Part shown: piece by piece, positions 17,179 to 26,656 of the stretch
Layout of the letters: every line of letters begins with the position of its first letter
Position numbering within the stretch: the stretch's first letter is position 1
From: Bacteroidia bacterium
Lineage (GTDB): Bacteria > Bacteroidota > Bacteroidia > J057
Length of the DNA stretch: 64,000 nucleotides
Assembly: GCA_041391665.1 (NCBI GenBank)
Contig: JAWKNO010000001.1
Coordinates: 372,001-436,000 of the forward strand
Direction of reading: 5' to 3'
Program-made: the position numbers and the translations under genes
The notes under the pieces: generated by a model
Seen by the model: only the letters and a program-made list of their open reading frames with translations
Database searches by the model: none
What the model was told of the DNA's origin: nothing

Positions 17179-20100
17179 TTATTTCACCACAATATCCTCT
17201 GCCTTTACCTCTCCCCAGCGCCCGCTGCTTTCCATCGGAAGCGTGTAGATTTTTCCCGCTGGTCGCCCGCCGCTGCTCTTGAAGCGCAACATATCATTTT
17301 CTGCCTGGCCTACGGTCACCCGTATATTGCGGCCCGGACTCAGTTGATACACCCGCAGGTCGTCAAATTGCACCTTCGAATTGCCCGTACGTAATGAAAT
17401 GGCATTTCCCGCCCGGTGTGGTGTGCGGTCATCCTGCCACGACAAGACGTTTTGGTTGTTGAGCCATACATCTATTTTCCCGGTTGTGGGGTCAAACAGC
17501 ACTTTACAGTCGTACCACTCATTGGGAGTAAGGGTGATAAATGAGGCCTTCCGGAACGAAGGAAAGCTATTTTCATCTACCCTGTAAATTTCCACTTTAT
17601 CGGGCTGGGTTTCATTATTCCGGAACCACACAAAATAAGAATCGCCGCGATTGCTCTTCGTCGCATCACTACAGAAAAAATGCAGGCCAAACCGCCGGTT
17701 TTCACCAAGTGATTCGATTTTTGTTCGCCAATGATATAGATAGGCTGTATTGTTTTGCTGGCTGAGCGAAATGTAAATATTGGAGTTGGTGGCGTCTTCA
17801 TCCATTTGCCGCAACGCGCCATCTTTTACCTGCCATGCGCCGTTGAGTTTTTTCCAGTCGGGATGAGGGCCCGTACCGGGAAATTCATCCAGCAAAAATC
17901 CCAATGATCTGTTTGCGTCCCAGATCCTTCCGTCATAGTCGGAGGGGAGATAAAAGGTTTGTCCGCCTGTAGGAATTACGGGTGAATAGGTGAAATCGCC
18001 GTTCGCCGAAGACGAGCCTGAGGATGAGGTTCCACCGGAATTTGTTCCACTTTCATCTCCGCTATTGGTCGGAGTCTCGCCGGTGGCAGGCCCGTTGCCA
18101 ATGCGGGAACTGCCGGTGCCCACTCTTGACCAGCGTATGTTGCGATCCACAACCAAAGAGTTGACGATAAATCCTCCATTTGCAGGCAGATCGTCATTGG
18201 CTCCATTGCCAACTTTTACAGGCACAGATTTGTCGCGCTGTTTATAGACCTGTATATCGTCATAGGTGACAATACAGTTTGCACTGCGAAGGGAGATCGC
18301 ATTTCCAGCGAAAAGCGGATAGGGATCTACCCAGGCACCGATATAGTTGTTGTCGATATAGACTTCAATTCTGCCCTTGACCGGGTTATAAATGACTTTA
18401 TAGTCATATACCTTGCTGGTCTCAAGCGAAATTTCTTTCATCATTTTACGGTCAAACTGATCATTGACTGTTTTGTAGATTTCCACGTAATCTTTGTCCT
18501 CCGTATCCCTGATCCACACAAAGTAAGACGTGCCTCTGTCAGGGTTTTCGGGTTTGCTACAGAAAAAATGAATGCCCGACCGCCGGTTTTCGGACGCACC
18601 CGTCATCTTCGCTTTCCAGTGGTAAACGTAGGTGTCTTTATTGGTCTGTTTGAGATCGGCGTATAGGTTGGTATTGCCAAGGGAGACGTTGGTTTGGGTT
18701 AATCGCCCATTCACCACCTGCCAGTTACCGGCAACAGATTTCCAGTGGCTGTCAAAACCTCCGTTAAAATCGTCGTAGAAAAATCCGAGGTTGGTATTGG
18801 TGTGGAACCCCGAACTGGTCTGATAGGCGATATTATAAAACTGATTGACCAGTCCTCTTCCGCTTCTGTCTTTGTCATCAAATTTTAAGGTGAAATCAGA
18901 ATTGTAGGAAGCGTTGAGAATCGGGGCTGTTTCGGGTGTGCTGATATGATATTTGATATCAGTCTCAAAGGTGCCGTCATCTGCCGGGAGGGGCGGATTT
19001 GTGTTGCCTGTATTTCCGGTGTTACCCGTATTTCCATTATTCCCGGTATTCCCGGAATTGCCTGTATTTCCCGTGTTGCCTGTATTACCGGAGTTACCTG
19101 TGTTGCCGGTTCCGGCGGTTGTGCCGCTGTTGTCTCCGCCGATGCTGTTCCACGAAGCCAGCCACCCCGGTGCATTGGTGCGGTTGTCGGAGGTAAATAG
19201 AAGGGTAAGTGCATTGCCTGAAGAGGTAATGGTCGGTGGCAGGGTATTGCCTGAATACCTTCCGATTTCAGGAGAATTTACGCCCGGGCCGTCATAGACT
19301 ACGAGTTCGTCGAGTCCGGCTTCTGTTTCAAAGCTTGAAAACTTCAATTGAACCTTACCACCGTCCGGGGGAATGATTCTGTACATATAATTTTCTCCAT
19401 TGGCATATCCGGAAAATGAGCCGCCGGAGTCATAAAATCTGCCGCGGTTAAGCCTTACGGTATAGGTCTGCGGGGTACCCTCCCTGCCAATATTGGGAGT
19501 AGTAAAACTTTCGCCGATCATGGCCGATGTATCTTTCCCGCACACAGATTGTACCTGCCACTGATACAATCCGTTGGCGCTGATTCCGGTTACTGTAATA
19601 CTGTTGCTGCTGGTTTTGTAAAGCGCCCATTTATCCTCCAGTTTGCGGCTGAGATACACGAGGTATTCGTCTGCTCCGCCATCCCATCCAAGGGTAACTC
19701 CCATGGGGAATATATTGCTGGCGGTAAGCCCTGTCGGATTTGTACAGTCAGCATCCTTTTTTCCGGATTGGTAGGAAATCTGCCAGCCGGTTTTATTTAC
19801 CTGGCAGTCTGAACGGAATTCCATAAAAACTGCACCACTCAGTGCCGTAAATGCTGGTGGGAGTTTATTTCCGGTAAATCTGCCGATGTATTTTCCGTTG
19901 ATATTTTCCCCGTCAAAAATATCAATATAGTCATAGGGCTTTTCCGGTGTTCCTTCCAGATCAAAATGGCGAAAACTGACAGATACAGTTGTGGCATCCT
20001 TCGGTTTGATCAGGTAGGTGATTCTGTCCTGATCTCCATAGTTACCATTTGCTCCACCAGTATCGTAAATATCCCCCTTCTTATCAGTAAAAGTTACGGG

Positions 20101-21357
20101 CGCTGGCTCTGGATTGATGAGCCGGTAATATCGATCCCAGTCCCAGAAGGGTCCCGGATCCACATGGTTATTGTCTCTGAAATGTTGATGCCCTTTGACT
20201 TTATAGCACGTATTGGTCAGGGTACGGACACCTTTAGTAGGCGGACCACCGAAAGTCTGAAGCATATTGATGCCGTTTCGCTGACAGATATCCCTTACCA
20301 GGGCCGCCGAACTTTCATACATCTCATTGGTGTACCAGGCACCGCCGTCGTCAATAAACCCTTCATGTTCGATGCCGATAGACGTTGAATTGTCGGTTTT
20401 GACATGAAATGCCCGGTCCTCCTCGCATACCATCTGAGTAATCTGACCGTCGGAAGCCCGAACGATATAGTGTGTGGAAACCCGTGCCGCAGGATTTCTG
20501 AACCATGCAATAGCACTGGCATAAGATCCCTGTACAGTATGAATCGTTACATACTGGATTTTTTCCCCTTCGCGGGAGCCGTAATTTTTAGAATCCGCGG
20601 CGTTCCATATCGCACCGTTATAATTGGCTTTGTCGCGGGAAGCGGTACAATCAGCTGTACGGGCACCCGGCGCGGTATAAACGGCCCCATCGGAACCACT
20701 AACCCTTTCATTGGAAATTCTGATGGAAGGTGCGCTGAGTACACGATAGTTTTCAGCACCAAATACCTTTTGGAAGTCTATCCGGCGGCTGAGTCTGTGT
20801 TGTGTATCCGAATGCGGAGACTCCATTTCTTTCAGCACAGAGTAAAATTGCTGGTCGAAGGCAAAAGATTGGGTGGGCGAATTGTCAAACGGAATTTCGC
20901 TGAGTTCTGCCAGTACAGGTTCATGCGATTCGACGGAGGTGCGCTGCAATCGCTTGTTTTGCTGTACAGCTGCATAAGCAGCCGCGTATGCAAGAATATT
21001 GATTCGCGGACTCTCTATAATATCTCTTTCCGAAAAGCCGGACAACTCAGATACGCGGGTAAGGGTATTGTTGAAATAACCTTTTCCGTCTGCTACCAGC
21101 CCCATCACCCCATAATATTCGGGCAAACCCTGACAACTTTCCTCTGTCGGGCGGACGTGGTTCATTCGCGTGTTGGTATAGGCGACAGCCTCCAATACAC
21201 CACGGGGAATATCGGGGTATTTACTGTAAGCCTCATCAAAGAAAGCGGTATAATCAGGCGACTGGGCCTTTAGGGTGAAGGAAAAAGCGACAACAAAAAG
21301 AAACATTAAAGTTGTGCGACAAAAAAGGCGGGAATAAACCGGTTCATGAAGTTTCAT
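17179..21357 (-). CDS. Giant secreted N-acetylmuramoyl-L-alanine amidase with CUB and concanavalin-like domains
   Basis: The start is set at the ATG at 21357, giving 1392 residues and a normal signal peptide (LMFLFVVAFSFTLKAQ). Domains in order: helical region (30-230); Amidase_2 (about 255-415) with TIHTVQG, GIEHEGF, GHQHF and DPGPFWDWD, the zinc and catalytic pattern; CUB-like domain (430-530); fibronectin type III (540-625); second CUB (635-737); a linker of repeated GNT/GNS triplets (748-785); and two similar concanavalin/LamG-like domains (855-1037 and 1155-1337). It probably cleaves the amide between muramic acid and the stem peptide in cell walls, its own or those of prey or competitors. 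No T9SS domain is seen. The gene is isolated. Confidence 0.85.
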   Translation of the reverse strand: MKLHEPVYSRLFCRTTLMFLFVVAFSFTLKAQSPDYTAFFDEAYSKYPDIPRGVLEAVAYTNTRMNHVRPTEESCQGLPEYYGVMGLVADGKGYFNNTLTRVSELSGFSERDIIESPRINILAYAAAYAAVQQNKRLQRTSVESHEPVLAELSEIPFDNSPTQSFAFDQQFYSVLKEMESPHSDTQHRLSRRIDFQKVFGAENYRVLSAPSIRISNERVSGSDGAVYTAPGARTADCTASRDKANYNGAIWNAADSKNYGSREGEKIQYVTIHTVQGSYASAIAWFRNPAARVSTHYIVRASDGQITQMVCEEDRAFHVKTDNSTSIGIEHEGFIDDGGAWYTNEMYESSAALVRDICQRNGINMLQTFGGPPTKGVRTLTNTCYKVKGHQHFRDNNHVDPGPFWDWDRYYRLINPEPAPVTFTDKKGDIYDTGGANGNYGDQDRITYLIKPKDATTVSVSFRHFDLEGTPEKPYDYIDIFDGENINGKYIGRFTGNKLPPAFTALSGAVFMEFRSDCQVNKTGWQISYQSGKKDADCTNPTGLTASNIFPMGVTLGWDGGADEYLVYLSRKLEDKWALYKTSSNSITVTGISANGLYQWQVQSVCGKDTSAMIGESFTTPNIGREGTPQTYTVRLNRGRFYDSGGSFSGYANGENYMYRIIPPDGGKVQLKFSSFETEAGLDELVVYDGPGVNSPEIGRYSGNTLPPTITSSGNALTLLFTSDNRTNAPGWLASWNSIGGDNSGTTAGTGNTGNSGNTGNTGNTGNSGNTGNNGNTGNTGNTGNTNPPLPADDGTFETDIKYHISTPETAPILNASYNSDFTLKFDDKDRSGRGLVNQFYNIAYQTSSGFHTNTNLGFFYDDFNGGFDSHWKSVAGNWQVVNGRLTQTNVSLGNTNLYADLKQTNKDTYVYHWKAKMTGASENRRSGIHFFCSKPENPDRGTSYFVWIRDTEDKDYVEIYKTVNDQFDRKMMKEISLETSKVYDYKVIYNPVKGRIEVYIDNNYIGAWVDPYPLFAGNAISLRSANCIVTYDDIQVYKQRDKSVPVKVGNGANDDLPANGGFIVNSLVVDRNIRWSRVGTGSSRIGNGPATGETPTNSGDESGTNSGGTSSSGSSSANGDFTYSPVIPTGGQTFYLPSDYDGRIWDANRSLGFLLDEFPGTGPHPDWKKLNGAWQVKDGALRQMDEDATNSNIYISLSQQNNTAYLYHWRTKIESLGENRRFGLHFFCSDATKSNRGDSYFVWFRNNETQPDKVEIYRVDENSFPSFRKASFITLTPNEWYDCKVLFDPTTGKIDVWLNNQNVLSWQDDRTPHRAGNAISLRTGNSKVQFDDLRVYQLSPGRNIRVTVGQAENDMLRFKSSGGRPAGKIYTLPMESSGRWGEVKAEDIVVK
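19001..19112 (-). repeat. GNT/GNS-coding 9-bp repeats
   Basis: The linker of the giant amidase is coded by repeated 9-bp units reading Gly-Asn-Thr, with occasional Gly-Asn-Ser or Gly-Asn-Asn. Codons vary, so the repeat is kept at protein level. Such a flexible linker can change length by slippage. It separates the amidase/CUB half from the concanavalin-like half. Confidence 0.75.
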
Positions 21358-21526
21358 GGGCAAGAGGTTTGTGGCTAAGCGTGGACGCGACAATCGCGGG
21401 AATCAAAATTAATACATTTCTTACCAAATGGTCAGAAACAAGAGTATTTTTGTCTGTAGTATTTATTTTTTTAAACTTTCAGTATAAATTAGAAGTTTAA
21501 ATAGATAAAAGGACAGAAATGACGAT

Positions 21527-22003
21527 ATGCCTGCACCAATAGACATCAAAAAGCGAACCGAATTTTTTATACGAGATCTTCACGCCCGTGAAAACATGCG
21601 GCTGGGCTGGTACCGGCAGTTTGGTATAAATGAGGATAAGGTCCGTTATCTGCGTGAAAGAAAGTCAAGGCACACGGCATTTCTACATGATCTATTGAGA
21701 AAACGAGGAATTAGCCCTGCATGGTATGCGCGCAGTTTTTATCTTATGGGACATGCATTCGGCTTTTTTTCTGCATTTTTCCCGCAAAAGTTCATGGACT
21801 GGATTGAGCAGACACTGGAGTTCTGGATTCTGGAGAGATATAAAAAATACCTGAGGGAAATGACCCTCGATGCGGCCCTCCGATCGATGATAGAATCGCT
21901 TCAGTTAAAGCGTCTTACGCACAATGAACCTTCTCCGGACGTGATTACATTGGTTGAAAATTTTATCAACGAGCAGGAGAAAGGCCTTCAACTGAAGTCC
22001 TGA
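21527..22003 (+). CDS. Coq7-like/ferritin-like hypothetical protein
   Basis: The 158-residue protein is all-helical. Its segments (IRDLHARENMRLGWYRQFG, then RHTAFLHDLLRKRGISPAWY and YLMGHAFGFFSAFF) recall the Coq7/demethoxyubiquinone hydroxylase layout of diiron helices followed by a membrane-facing GHAFGF helix. However, the usual E-x2-H pairs are not fully recognisable, so the function is uncertain; a membrane-bound diiron protein is a guess. It ends 38 bp inside the convergent cytochrome gene. Confidence 0.45.
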   Translation: MPAPIDIKKRTEFFIRDLHARENMRLGWYRQFGINEDKVRYLRERKSRHTAFLHDLLRKRGISPAWYARSFYLMGHAFGFFSAFFPQKFMDWIEQTLEFWILERYKKYLREMTLDAALRSMIESLQLKRLTHNEPSPDVITLVENFINEQEKGLQLKS

Positions 22004-23411
22004 GTCCTGCCTGCAACTCAAGCCCCATATCCACTTTCAGCCCCGGAATTTTCGCTATCAGCGCGTCAACCGCTGACTTATCTACTTTTGTCTGCCAGAG
22101 ATAGAGTGATTTCAGGTTGGTAAGTTGTTCCAGATGTTTTAAGCCTTCATTGGTAATTTCGGTTCCATACAGGTTCAGGTATTCCAGATGTTCAAGTTTG
22201 GAAATATGAACCAGGTCTTCATCTTTCACCGCCGTTTGCTCCAGGTGTAGTCTGCTCAGATTTTTCAATTGAGCCAAAACCGAATAGTCGTCGGGAGACG
22301 CATACCGCAAATCGAGCCAGGTAATCTGGCCGGCAAGCGGAAGCAGAAGTTGCATTTCTTCATTTCCAAAAGGGGTACTGTCCCGTTTGATCTGCACCTG
22401 CAGAAAGTTAATGTCCTGCGCAATCGCCATCACCAGCGCACCTTCCTGTTGAAGATTTTGCATAGCCTCTTCATTTGCGGGCGGAACAGAAAGCGCAAAA
22501 ATTCCGGTGGGTTTTTCTGAAATATCTCCTCCGGGTCCAAGTTTGGCGAGAAGGGGCTGAATATTTTCCGGGACAGTCAGCTCTGCAACGGTTTTATCAA
22601 AAGGCGCTCCCGAATCAATCCACCAGCGGATCATTTCGATCTGATCTTTGGTCAGCGGGCGCTTTCCATCTGGCGGCATATGATCGTCGTGATCTTCGGG
22701 AAGGGTGATTCTTTTATAGATTTCACTTTCGTCAGATTTTCCCGCGACAAATAAAGGGCCGTCTTCTCCGCCTTCGAGCCACATTTCCTGTGTGTCGAGG
22801 CGAAGGTCGCCTTTCATCTTGTCTTCATTGTGACAGCTTTGGCAGCGGGCCTTCACCATCGGGTGAATGATGTCTGCAAATACCTTGGCTTCGGCAATAT
22901 TTTCAATAGGTTTGAGCTCTTCTTCCTCCCGCTCCGCGGGAAGACCGGCCATTGTCCTGACAATAGGCGGGGCATACTGTACCAGGTAATCTGACCCGTG
23001 GGTAAGCGATCCGCCAAAATGCCCGCCCAGCAACAGCATCAGCGAACTGATTGCAAAAAGCGGAAGGTAGGCTTTATTCAGTGCTCCATTCAGCAAGCCC
23101 GGACGTGTTTTGATGAGCCAGGAAAGTACCGAAAATACGGCCACACCTATACCCATCCATTTATGCAGTCCCAGGGTGGTTTCGTTATACCCGCCGCCCT
23201 GCGCCAGCATCAGTCCTAAAATCACAGAGAGCACCGCACTGATTGCTCCCATGAGCAGAATAAATGAAACAGATTCTTTAAAAGCCTCATATTTTTTCCG
23301 GCGACTGAGGATCTCCAGCACAAAAGCAATCAATAGCAGTCCGATGGGAAGGTGGACAACCAATGGGTGAAATCTGCCGAGGAATATCAGAAAATCAGGT
23401 GTCTGCTGCAT
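21966..23411 (-). CDS. Membrane c-type cytochrome (PSCyt1-like) with leucine-rich repeats
   Basis: From the ATG at 23411, the protein begins with a DUF2231-like membrane part (four helices, about 8-150: FHPLVVHLPIGLLL). A planctomycete-type cytochrome segment with the heme-binding CQSCH and MPPDGKRPLTKDQIEMIRWWID spans about 185-285. The tail has leucine-rich repeats (LKNLSRLHLEQT, LEHLEYLNLYGTEI, LTNLKSLYLWQT). Longer frames to 23477 would put a polar stretch before the first helix. Electron transfer in the periplasm is likely. It follows the enolase-superfamily gene on the same strand, so both may serve one oxidation or dehydration pathway; that is inference. Confidence 0.78.
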   Translation of the reverse strand: MQQTPDFLIFLGRFHPLVVHLPIGLLLIAFVLEILSRRKKYEAFKESVSFILLMGAISAVLSVILGLMLAQGGGYNETTLGLHKWMGIGVAVFSVLSWLIKTRPGLLNGALNKAYLPLFAISSLMLLLGGHFGGSLTHGSDYLVQYAPPIVRTMAGLPAEREEEELKPIENIAEAKVFADIIHPMVKARCQSCHNEDKMKGDLRLDTQEMWLEGGEDGPLFVAGKSDESEIYKRITLPEDHDDHMPPDGKRPLTKDQIEMIRWWIDSGAPFDKTVAELTVPENIQPLLAKLGPGGDISEKPTGIFALSVPPANEEAMQNLQQEGALVMAIAQDINFLQVQIKRDSTPFGNEEMQLLLPLAGQITWLDLRYASPDDYSVLAQLKNLSRLHLEQTAVKDEDLVHISKLEHLEYLNLYGTEITNEGLKHLEQLTNLKSLYLWQTKVDKSAVDALIAKIPGLKVDMGLELQAGLRTSVEGLSPAR

Positions 23412-23492
23412 GTTCGTAGTAGTTTCAGGAAAAATTCGCAGCGAAAACCCAAAGGTAATCGCTGCGGATAATATCAAATATGCTAAAAAAAA

Positions 23493-24905
23493 TTAACTCC
23501 AAAGCCTGTCCCATGAACGGATTTCATCCCATTCTTTGGAAGGCTGGAAAAATTCTTTCTCGCGAAGGTGTTCTTTTGCTACTTCTTCATTCAGCTCTAC
23601 ACCTAGTCCGGGGGTATCAGGCACAATTGCAAATCCTTTTTCGATGAGGGTATGTTTTGCTGTAACCAGATCATTCCACCAGGGCACATCCACGGAGTGA
23701 TGCTCCAGTGCTACAAAGTTTTGTGTAGCTGCGGCACAATGTACATTGGCCATAAAAGAAATGGGAGAACCTGCAAAGTGCATGGCCATCGGTACGCCTC
23801 TTTCTTCTGCATAATCACCGATTCGTTTCGTTTCGAGAATACCGCCGGAAGTTGCGAGGTCGGGGTGAATCATATCCACTGCGCGGTGGTCGATCAGTTT
23901 GATAAATTCTTCCTTAAGATAAATATCTTCTCCCGTAATGGTAGGAACGGTGGTTGACATGGTGATTTCCTTCCACATATCTGTGAATTTCCACGGGATA
24001 AGGTCTTCCAGCCATGCGAGGCGATAAGGCTCAACAGCTTTTGCCAGCCGGATACAGTCATTTACCCCGAAGTGACCGTAGTGGTCAGAGGCCAGCGGAA
24101 CATCGTATCCTACGGCATCGCGTACACCGGCGATATATTCACAAATGATTTCAAGACCTTTGTCTGTAATCTGAATTCCTGTGAAAGGGTGTTCTGTACC
24201 GCCATATGTCATGGGCGTATTTTCCCATTGCCGGCCAATATCCCAGAAATTGGAGTTTACGACCGTACCGGGAATACCTTTCAGAAACTCAATTCCAAAG
24301 TCCATTTTCAGGAAGGTATAGCCTTTGTTTTCCACCCGGTCTTTCATTGTTGCAGCAAACTGGGCTTTATCGTCTACTCTTGGCGTATCAGCATATAGCC
24401 TGACTTTGTCGCGATATTTACCCCCAAGAAGTTGATACACAGGTACACCAAATGCTTTGCCGGTAATGTCCCAAAGAGCCATCTCGACGCCGCAGACGCC
24501 ACCGCCCTGTCTTCCGTGGAAGCCAAACTGTTTGATGGTCTTAAACAGTAGTTCTACATTACAGGGATTTTTGCCGAGGAGACGACTTTTTAGAAACATG
24601 GCATAACGCCAGGTTGCACCGTCGCGAACCTCGCCCCATCCGGTAATCCCCTGATTGGTATCAATGCGGATAATCGGGCAATAGCCGCCGCCATTGGATA
24701 CTACGCAGTAGCGCATATCCGTAATTTTCAGGTCGGAAGGCGATGATAATCTGGAAACTTTTTGCGTAGAATACGCGACAGCTTCTTCAATCGGTGCAAA
24801 AGTGAGCATCCCGAGAGAAAGCCCGCCAAGACTTGCTTTTTTCAAAAAATCTCGCCTTGGATGATTTTTTTCGGGTGCGGGAGTAGAATTAGTATTATTG
24901 TTCAT
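23493..24905 (-). CDS. Mandelate racemase/muconate lactonizing enzyme family protein (sugar-acid dehydratase-like), Tat signal
   Basis: The 470-residue protein has a Tat-type leader (RRDFLKKASLGGLSLG, about 17-33) and an enolase-superfamily body. The N-terminal capping domain has ITGWGEVRDG. The barrel has FLKMDFG, then the three acidic metal ligands in ASDHYGH, WLEDLIP and TGEDIYL, and the late histidine in MHFAGSP. This is the set of D-galactonate/gluconate dehydratase-like enzymes, which remove water from acid sugars after proton abstraction. The exact sugar acid is not readable. The Tat signal puts it in the periplasm, which is unusual for the superfamily but common in Bacteroidota. The cytochrome gene follows on the same strand. 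Confidence 0.85.
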   Translation of the reverse strand: MNNNTNSTPAPEKNHPRRDFLKKASLGGLSLGMLTFAPIEEAVAYSTQKVSRLSSPSDLKITDMRYCVVSNGGGYCPIIRIDTNQGITGWGEVRDGATWRYAMFLKSRLLGKNPCNVELLFKTIKQFGFHGRQGGGVCGVEMALWDITGKAFGVPVYQLLGGKYRDKVRLYADTPRVDDKAQFAATMKDRVENKGYTFLKMDFGIEFLKGIPGTVVNSNFWDIGRQWENTPMTYGGTEHPFTGIQITDKGLEIICEYIAGVRDAVGYDVPLASDHYGHFGVNDCIRLAKAVEPYRLAWLEDLIPWKFTDMWKEITMSTTVPTITGEDIYLKEEFIKLIDHRAVDMIHPDLATSGGILETKRIGDYAEERGVPMAMHFAGSPISFMANVHCAAATQNFVALEHHSVDVPWWNDLVTAKHTLIEKGFAIVPDTPGLGVELNEEVAKEHLREKEFFQPSKEWDEIRSWDRLWS

Positions 24906-25028
24906 GAGGAATAGGTAGTTATAGATTTTTGTGGATTAAATATGCAGATAAAACTAGCACTTCCCCAAAAATAACTATCCTGTACCTTTATGCTACAAAC
25001 TTTGCTTTAGGAAAAGAATAATAAAATA

Positions 25029-25583
25029 ATGATGAGAACTGATTATTTGACAAGCACAAAAAAACAGTTTGAGTATTATAAAATGCTCGGGGAAAAGACC
25101 TTTTCCCAATTGCCTGATGAAGGACTTTTCTGGCAGTACAATGCGGAAAGCAACAGTGTCGCTACCATCGTAAAACATCTGTGGGGCAATATGCTTTCAC
25201 GCTGGACAGATTTTCTCACGACTGATGGTGAGAAAACATGGCGGGAAAGAGATGCCGAATTTGAAAATGATATTCAAACCCGGGCAGAATTAATGGAAAA
25301 GTGGAATGAAGGCTGGGATTGTCTTTTTTCCACCCTAAACAGCTTGACCGAAGAAGATCTGGACAAACTCATTTACATCAGAAATCAGGGACATACGGTC
25401 ACAGAAGCGATCAACCGGCAACTGGCGCATTATCCCTACCATATCGGGCAGATGGTCTTCATCGGGAAAATGATCTGCGGTGAAAAATGGGCATCATTAT
25501 CCATACCGAAAGGAAACTCCAGTCAGTTTAACGCAGAAAAGTTTTCCCTTCCAAAACGGAAAAGACACTTCACGGATGAGTAA
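25029..25583 (+). CDS. DinB-like/DUF1572 family protein
   Basis: The 184-residue protein is a four-helix DinB-type bundle: FEYYKMLGEKTFSQLPDE, then IVKHLWGNMLSRW (first His) and RQLAHYPYHIGQM (later His residues), the metal-binding positions of the DinB superfamily. DUF1572 members are small cytoplasmic proteins of unknown or thiol-transferase-like function. Two ATGs are adjacent, at 25029 and 25032. The gene diverges from the enolase-superfamily gene and is followed convergently by a small membrane protein gene. Confidence 0.78.
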   Translation: MMRTDYLTSTKKQFEYYKMLGEKTFSQLPDEGLFWQYNAESNSVATIVKHLWGNMLSRWTDFLTTDGEKTWRERDAEFENDIQTRAELMEKWNEGWDCLFSTLNSLTEEDLDKLIYIRNQGHTVTEAINRQLAHYPYHIGQMVFIGKMICGEKWASLSIPKGNSSQFNAEKFSLPKRKRHFTDE

Positions 25584-25591
25584 ATAATCCT

Positions 25592-25762
25592 TTATGGCCC
25601 TACAAGAAATACAGGGTCATCGTCTGCCAGAGACGGTCTTTCATTGGTGTGGTTTGATTCGGGGGTTTGGTTGGATCTGTATTCGTTCATTACTCCGAGA
25701 AGGGTGGCCAGGAAAAATGTGCCCCAAAAGACACAAACGATTACATCTAATAACAGTTCCAT
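25592..25762 (-). CDS. Small single-pass membrane protein, 56 aa
   Basis: Reading the minus strand from the ATG at 25762 gives a 56-residue frame. It begins MELLLDVIVCVFWG, continues with a hydrophobic helix to about residue 25, and then has a polar tail with several Asp and Asn and a final FLVGP. One transmembrane helix with an acidic cytoplasmic or periplasmic tail is predicted. It lies convergent with the DinB-like gene, 8 bp after it. No family is recognised. The charge pattern and clean helix suggest it is real rather than a shadow. Confidence 0.5.
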   Translation of the reverse strand: MELLLDVIVCVFWGTFFLATLLGVMNEYRSNQTPESNHTNERPSLADDDPVFLVGP

Positions 25763-25987
25763 TTAATACCAAAGTTGAATTTTACCATTCAGAATGTAGA
25801 TTGTTGTTATATTGTTTGTGAGCAAGAATTGGGCCATGCAAAGGCAGATTGTCGGGCCTCTTCGCCTATCGTCAAGATTATTCCGCACAGCCTTATTCGC
25901 AGAGAACTTTGACTATTGTGATTATAATTAATAAATTTTCCTCCAATTGGTAAAACCTGTATTCAACGTATTATTACATCAATACCC

Positions 25988-26515
25988 ATGGCAAAATATC
26001 CCGTACTAAATTTCCATAAATGGATTGAAGATAACCGGCACCTTCTCAAGCCGCCAGTAGGCAACAAAGTAGTGTATGATGAAACCGATGATTTTATCAT
26101 TATGGTTGTTGGAGGGCCAAATTCCCGCACCGATTATCACTTCAATGAAACCGAAGAGTTTTTTTATATGCTCGAAGGGGAAATGGTACTGAAAATCCAG
26201 GAAGACGGGCATCCGGTAGATATTCCGATAAAAGAAGGTGAGATTTTTCTTTTGCCACCCAAAGTACCGCATTCTCCCCGCCGCCCGGCAGGCAGTATCG
26301 GGCTGGTCATTGAGCGAAAAAGAGACAGTTCCCATACCGACGGGTTGCTGTGGTTTTGCCAAAACTGCAACCATAAGTTGTTTGAAGAATATTTTCCGCT
26401 TGAAAATATCATGACCCAGATGCAGGGCATTTTTGCTAAGTTTTACGAATCCGAAGAACTTCGCACCTGCAAGAATTGCGGAACCGTAATGCCTGTACCT
26501 GCCCGGGCGGTGTGA
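25988..26515 (+). CDS. nbaC: 3-hydroxyanthranilate 3,4-dioxygenase
   Basis: The 175-residue cupin has the family iron ligands H51, E57 and H95 ([11 protein letters not shown] and [11 protein letters not shown]) and the substrate-binding arginines R47 and R99. The C terminus has two CxxC pairs (CQNCN and CKNCG), the rubredoxin-like second metal site. It cleaves 3-hydroxyanthranilate to 2-amino-3-carboxymuconate semialdehyde, the step leading to quinolinate and NAD or to tryptophan degradation. No other kynurenine-pathway gene is in the window. Confidence 0.93.
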   Translation: MAKYPVLNFHKWIEDNRHLLKPPVGNKVVYDETDDFIIMVVGGPNSRTDYHFNETEEFFYMLEGEMVLKIQEDGHPVDIPIKEGEIFLLPPKVPHSPRRPAGSIGLVIERKRDSSHTDGLLWFCQNCNHKLFEEYFPLENIMTQMQGIFAKFYESEELRTCKNCGTVMPVPARAV

Positions 26516-26616
26516 GCTTCTGTTTCCGACTCGCTCTTACCTTTTGACAGATTCTTTAAGTTTATAGACTGACCTCTAAAATTGGTCACACCTTTTTGTG
26601 TCTTTTTATACCATAT

Positions 26617-26650
26617 AAAAATTGTAGCTTTAGGCTCTCAGTAAATCCCC
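26617..26650 (+). promoter_or_regulatory. Conserved upstream element of first subtilase
   Basis: The sequence AAAA-TTGTAG-TTTA followed by AAATCCC is shared with the region upstream of the second subtilase. In both, TGTAG begins exactly 34 bp before the ATG. TAGCTTTA resembles the Bacteroidota -7 box TAnnTTTG with one mismatch, so it may be the promoter or a shared control site, duplicated along with the gene. Confidence 0.45.
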
Positions 26651-26656
26651 GTTTTT

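Noticed and set aside
18885..19297. Open frames on both strands opposite the giant amidase linker
   Set aside because: They are shadows of the GNT-coding 9-bp repeat and have no start or domain support.
25594..25821. 75-residue plus-strand frame after the DinB-like gene
   Set aside because: Composition is poor (many Cys, Trp, Arg) and it overlaps the better minus-strand membrane protein.
25988..26515. A full kynurenine pathway operon around the dioxygenase
   Set aside because: Neighbouring genes are unrelated; only the single enzyme is present.
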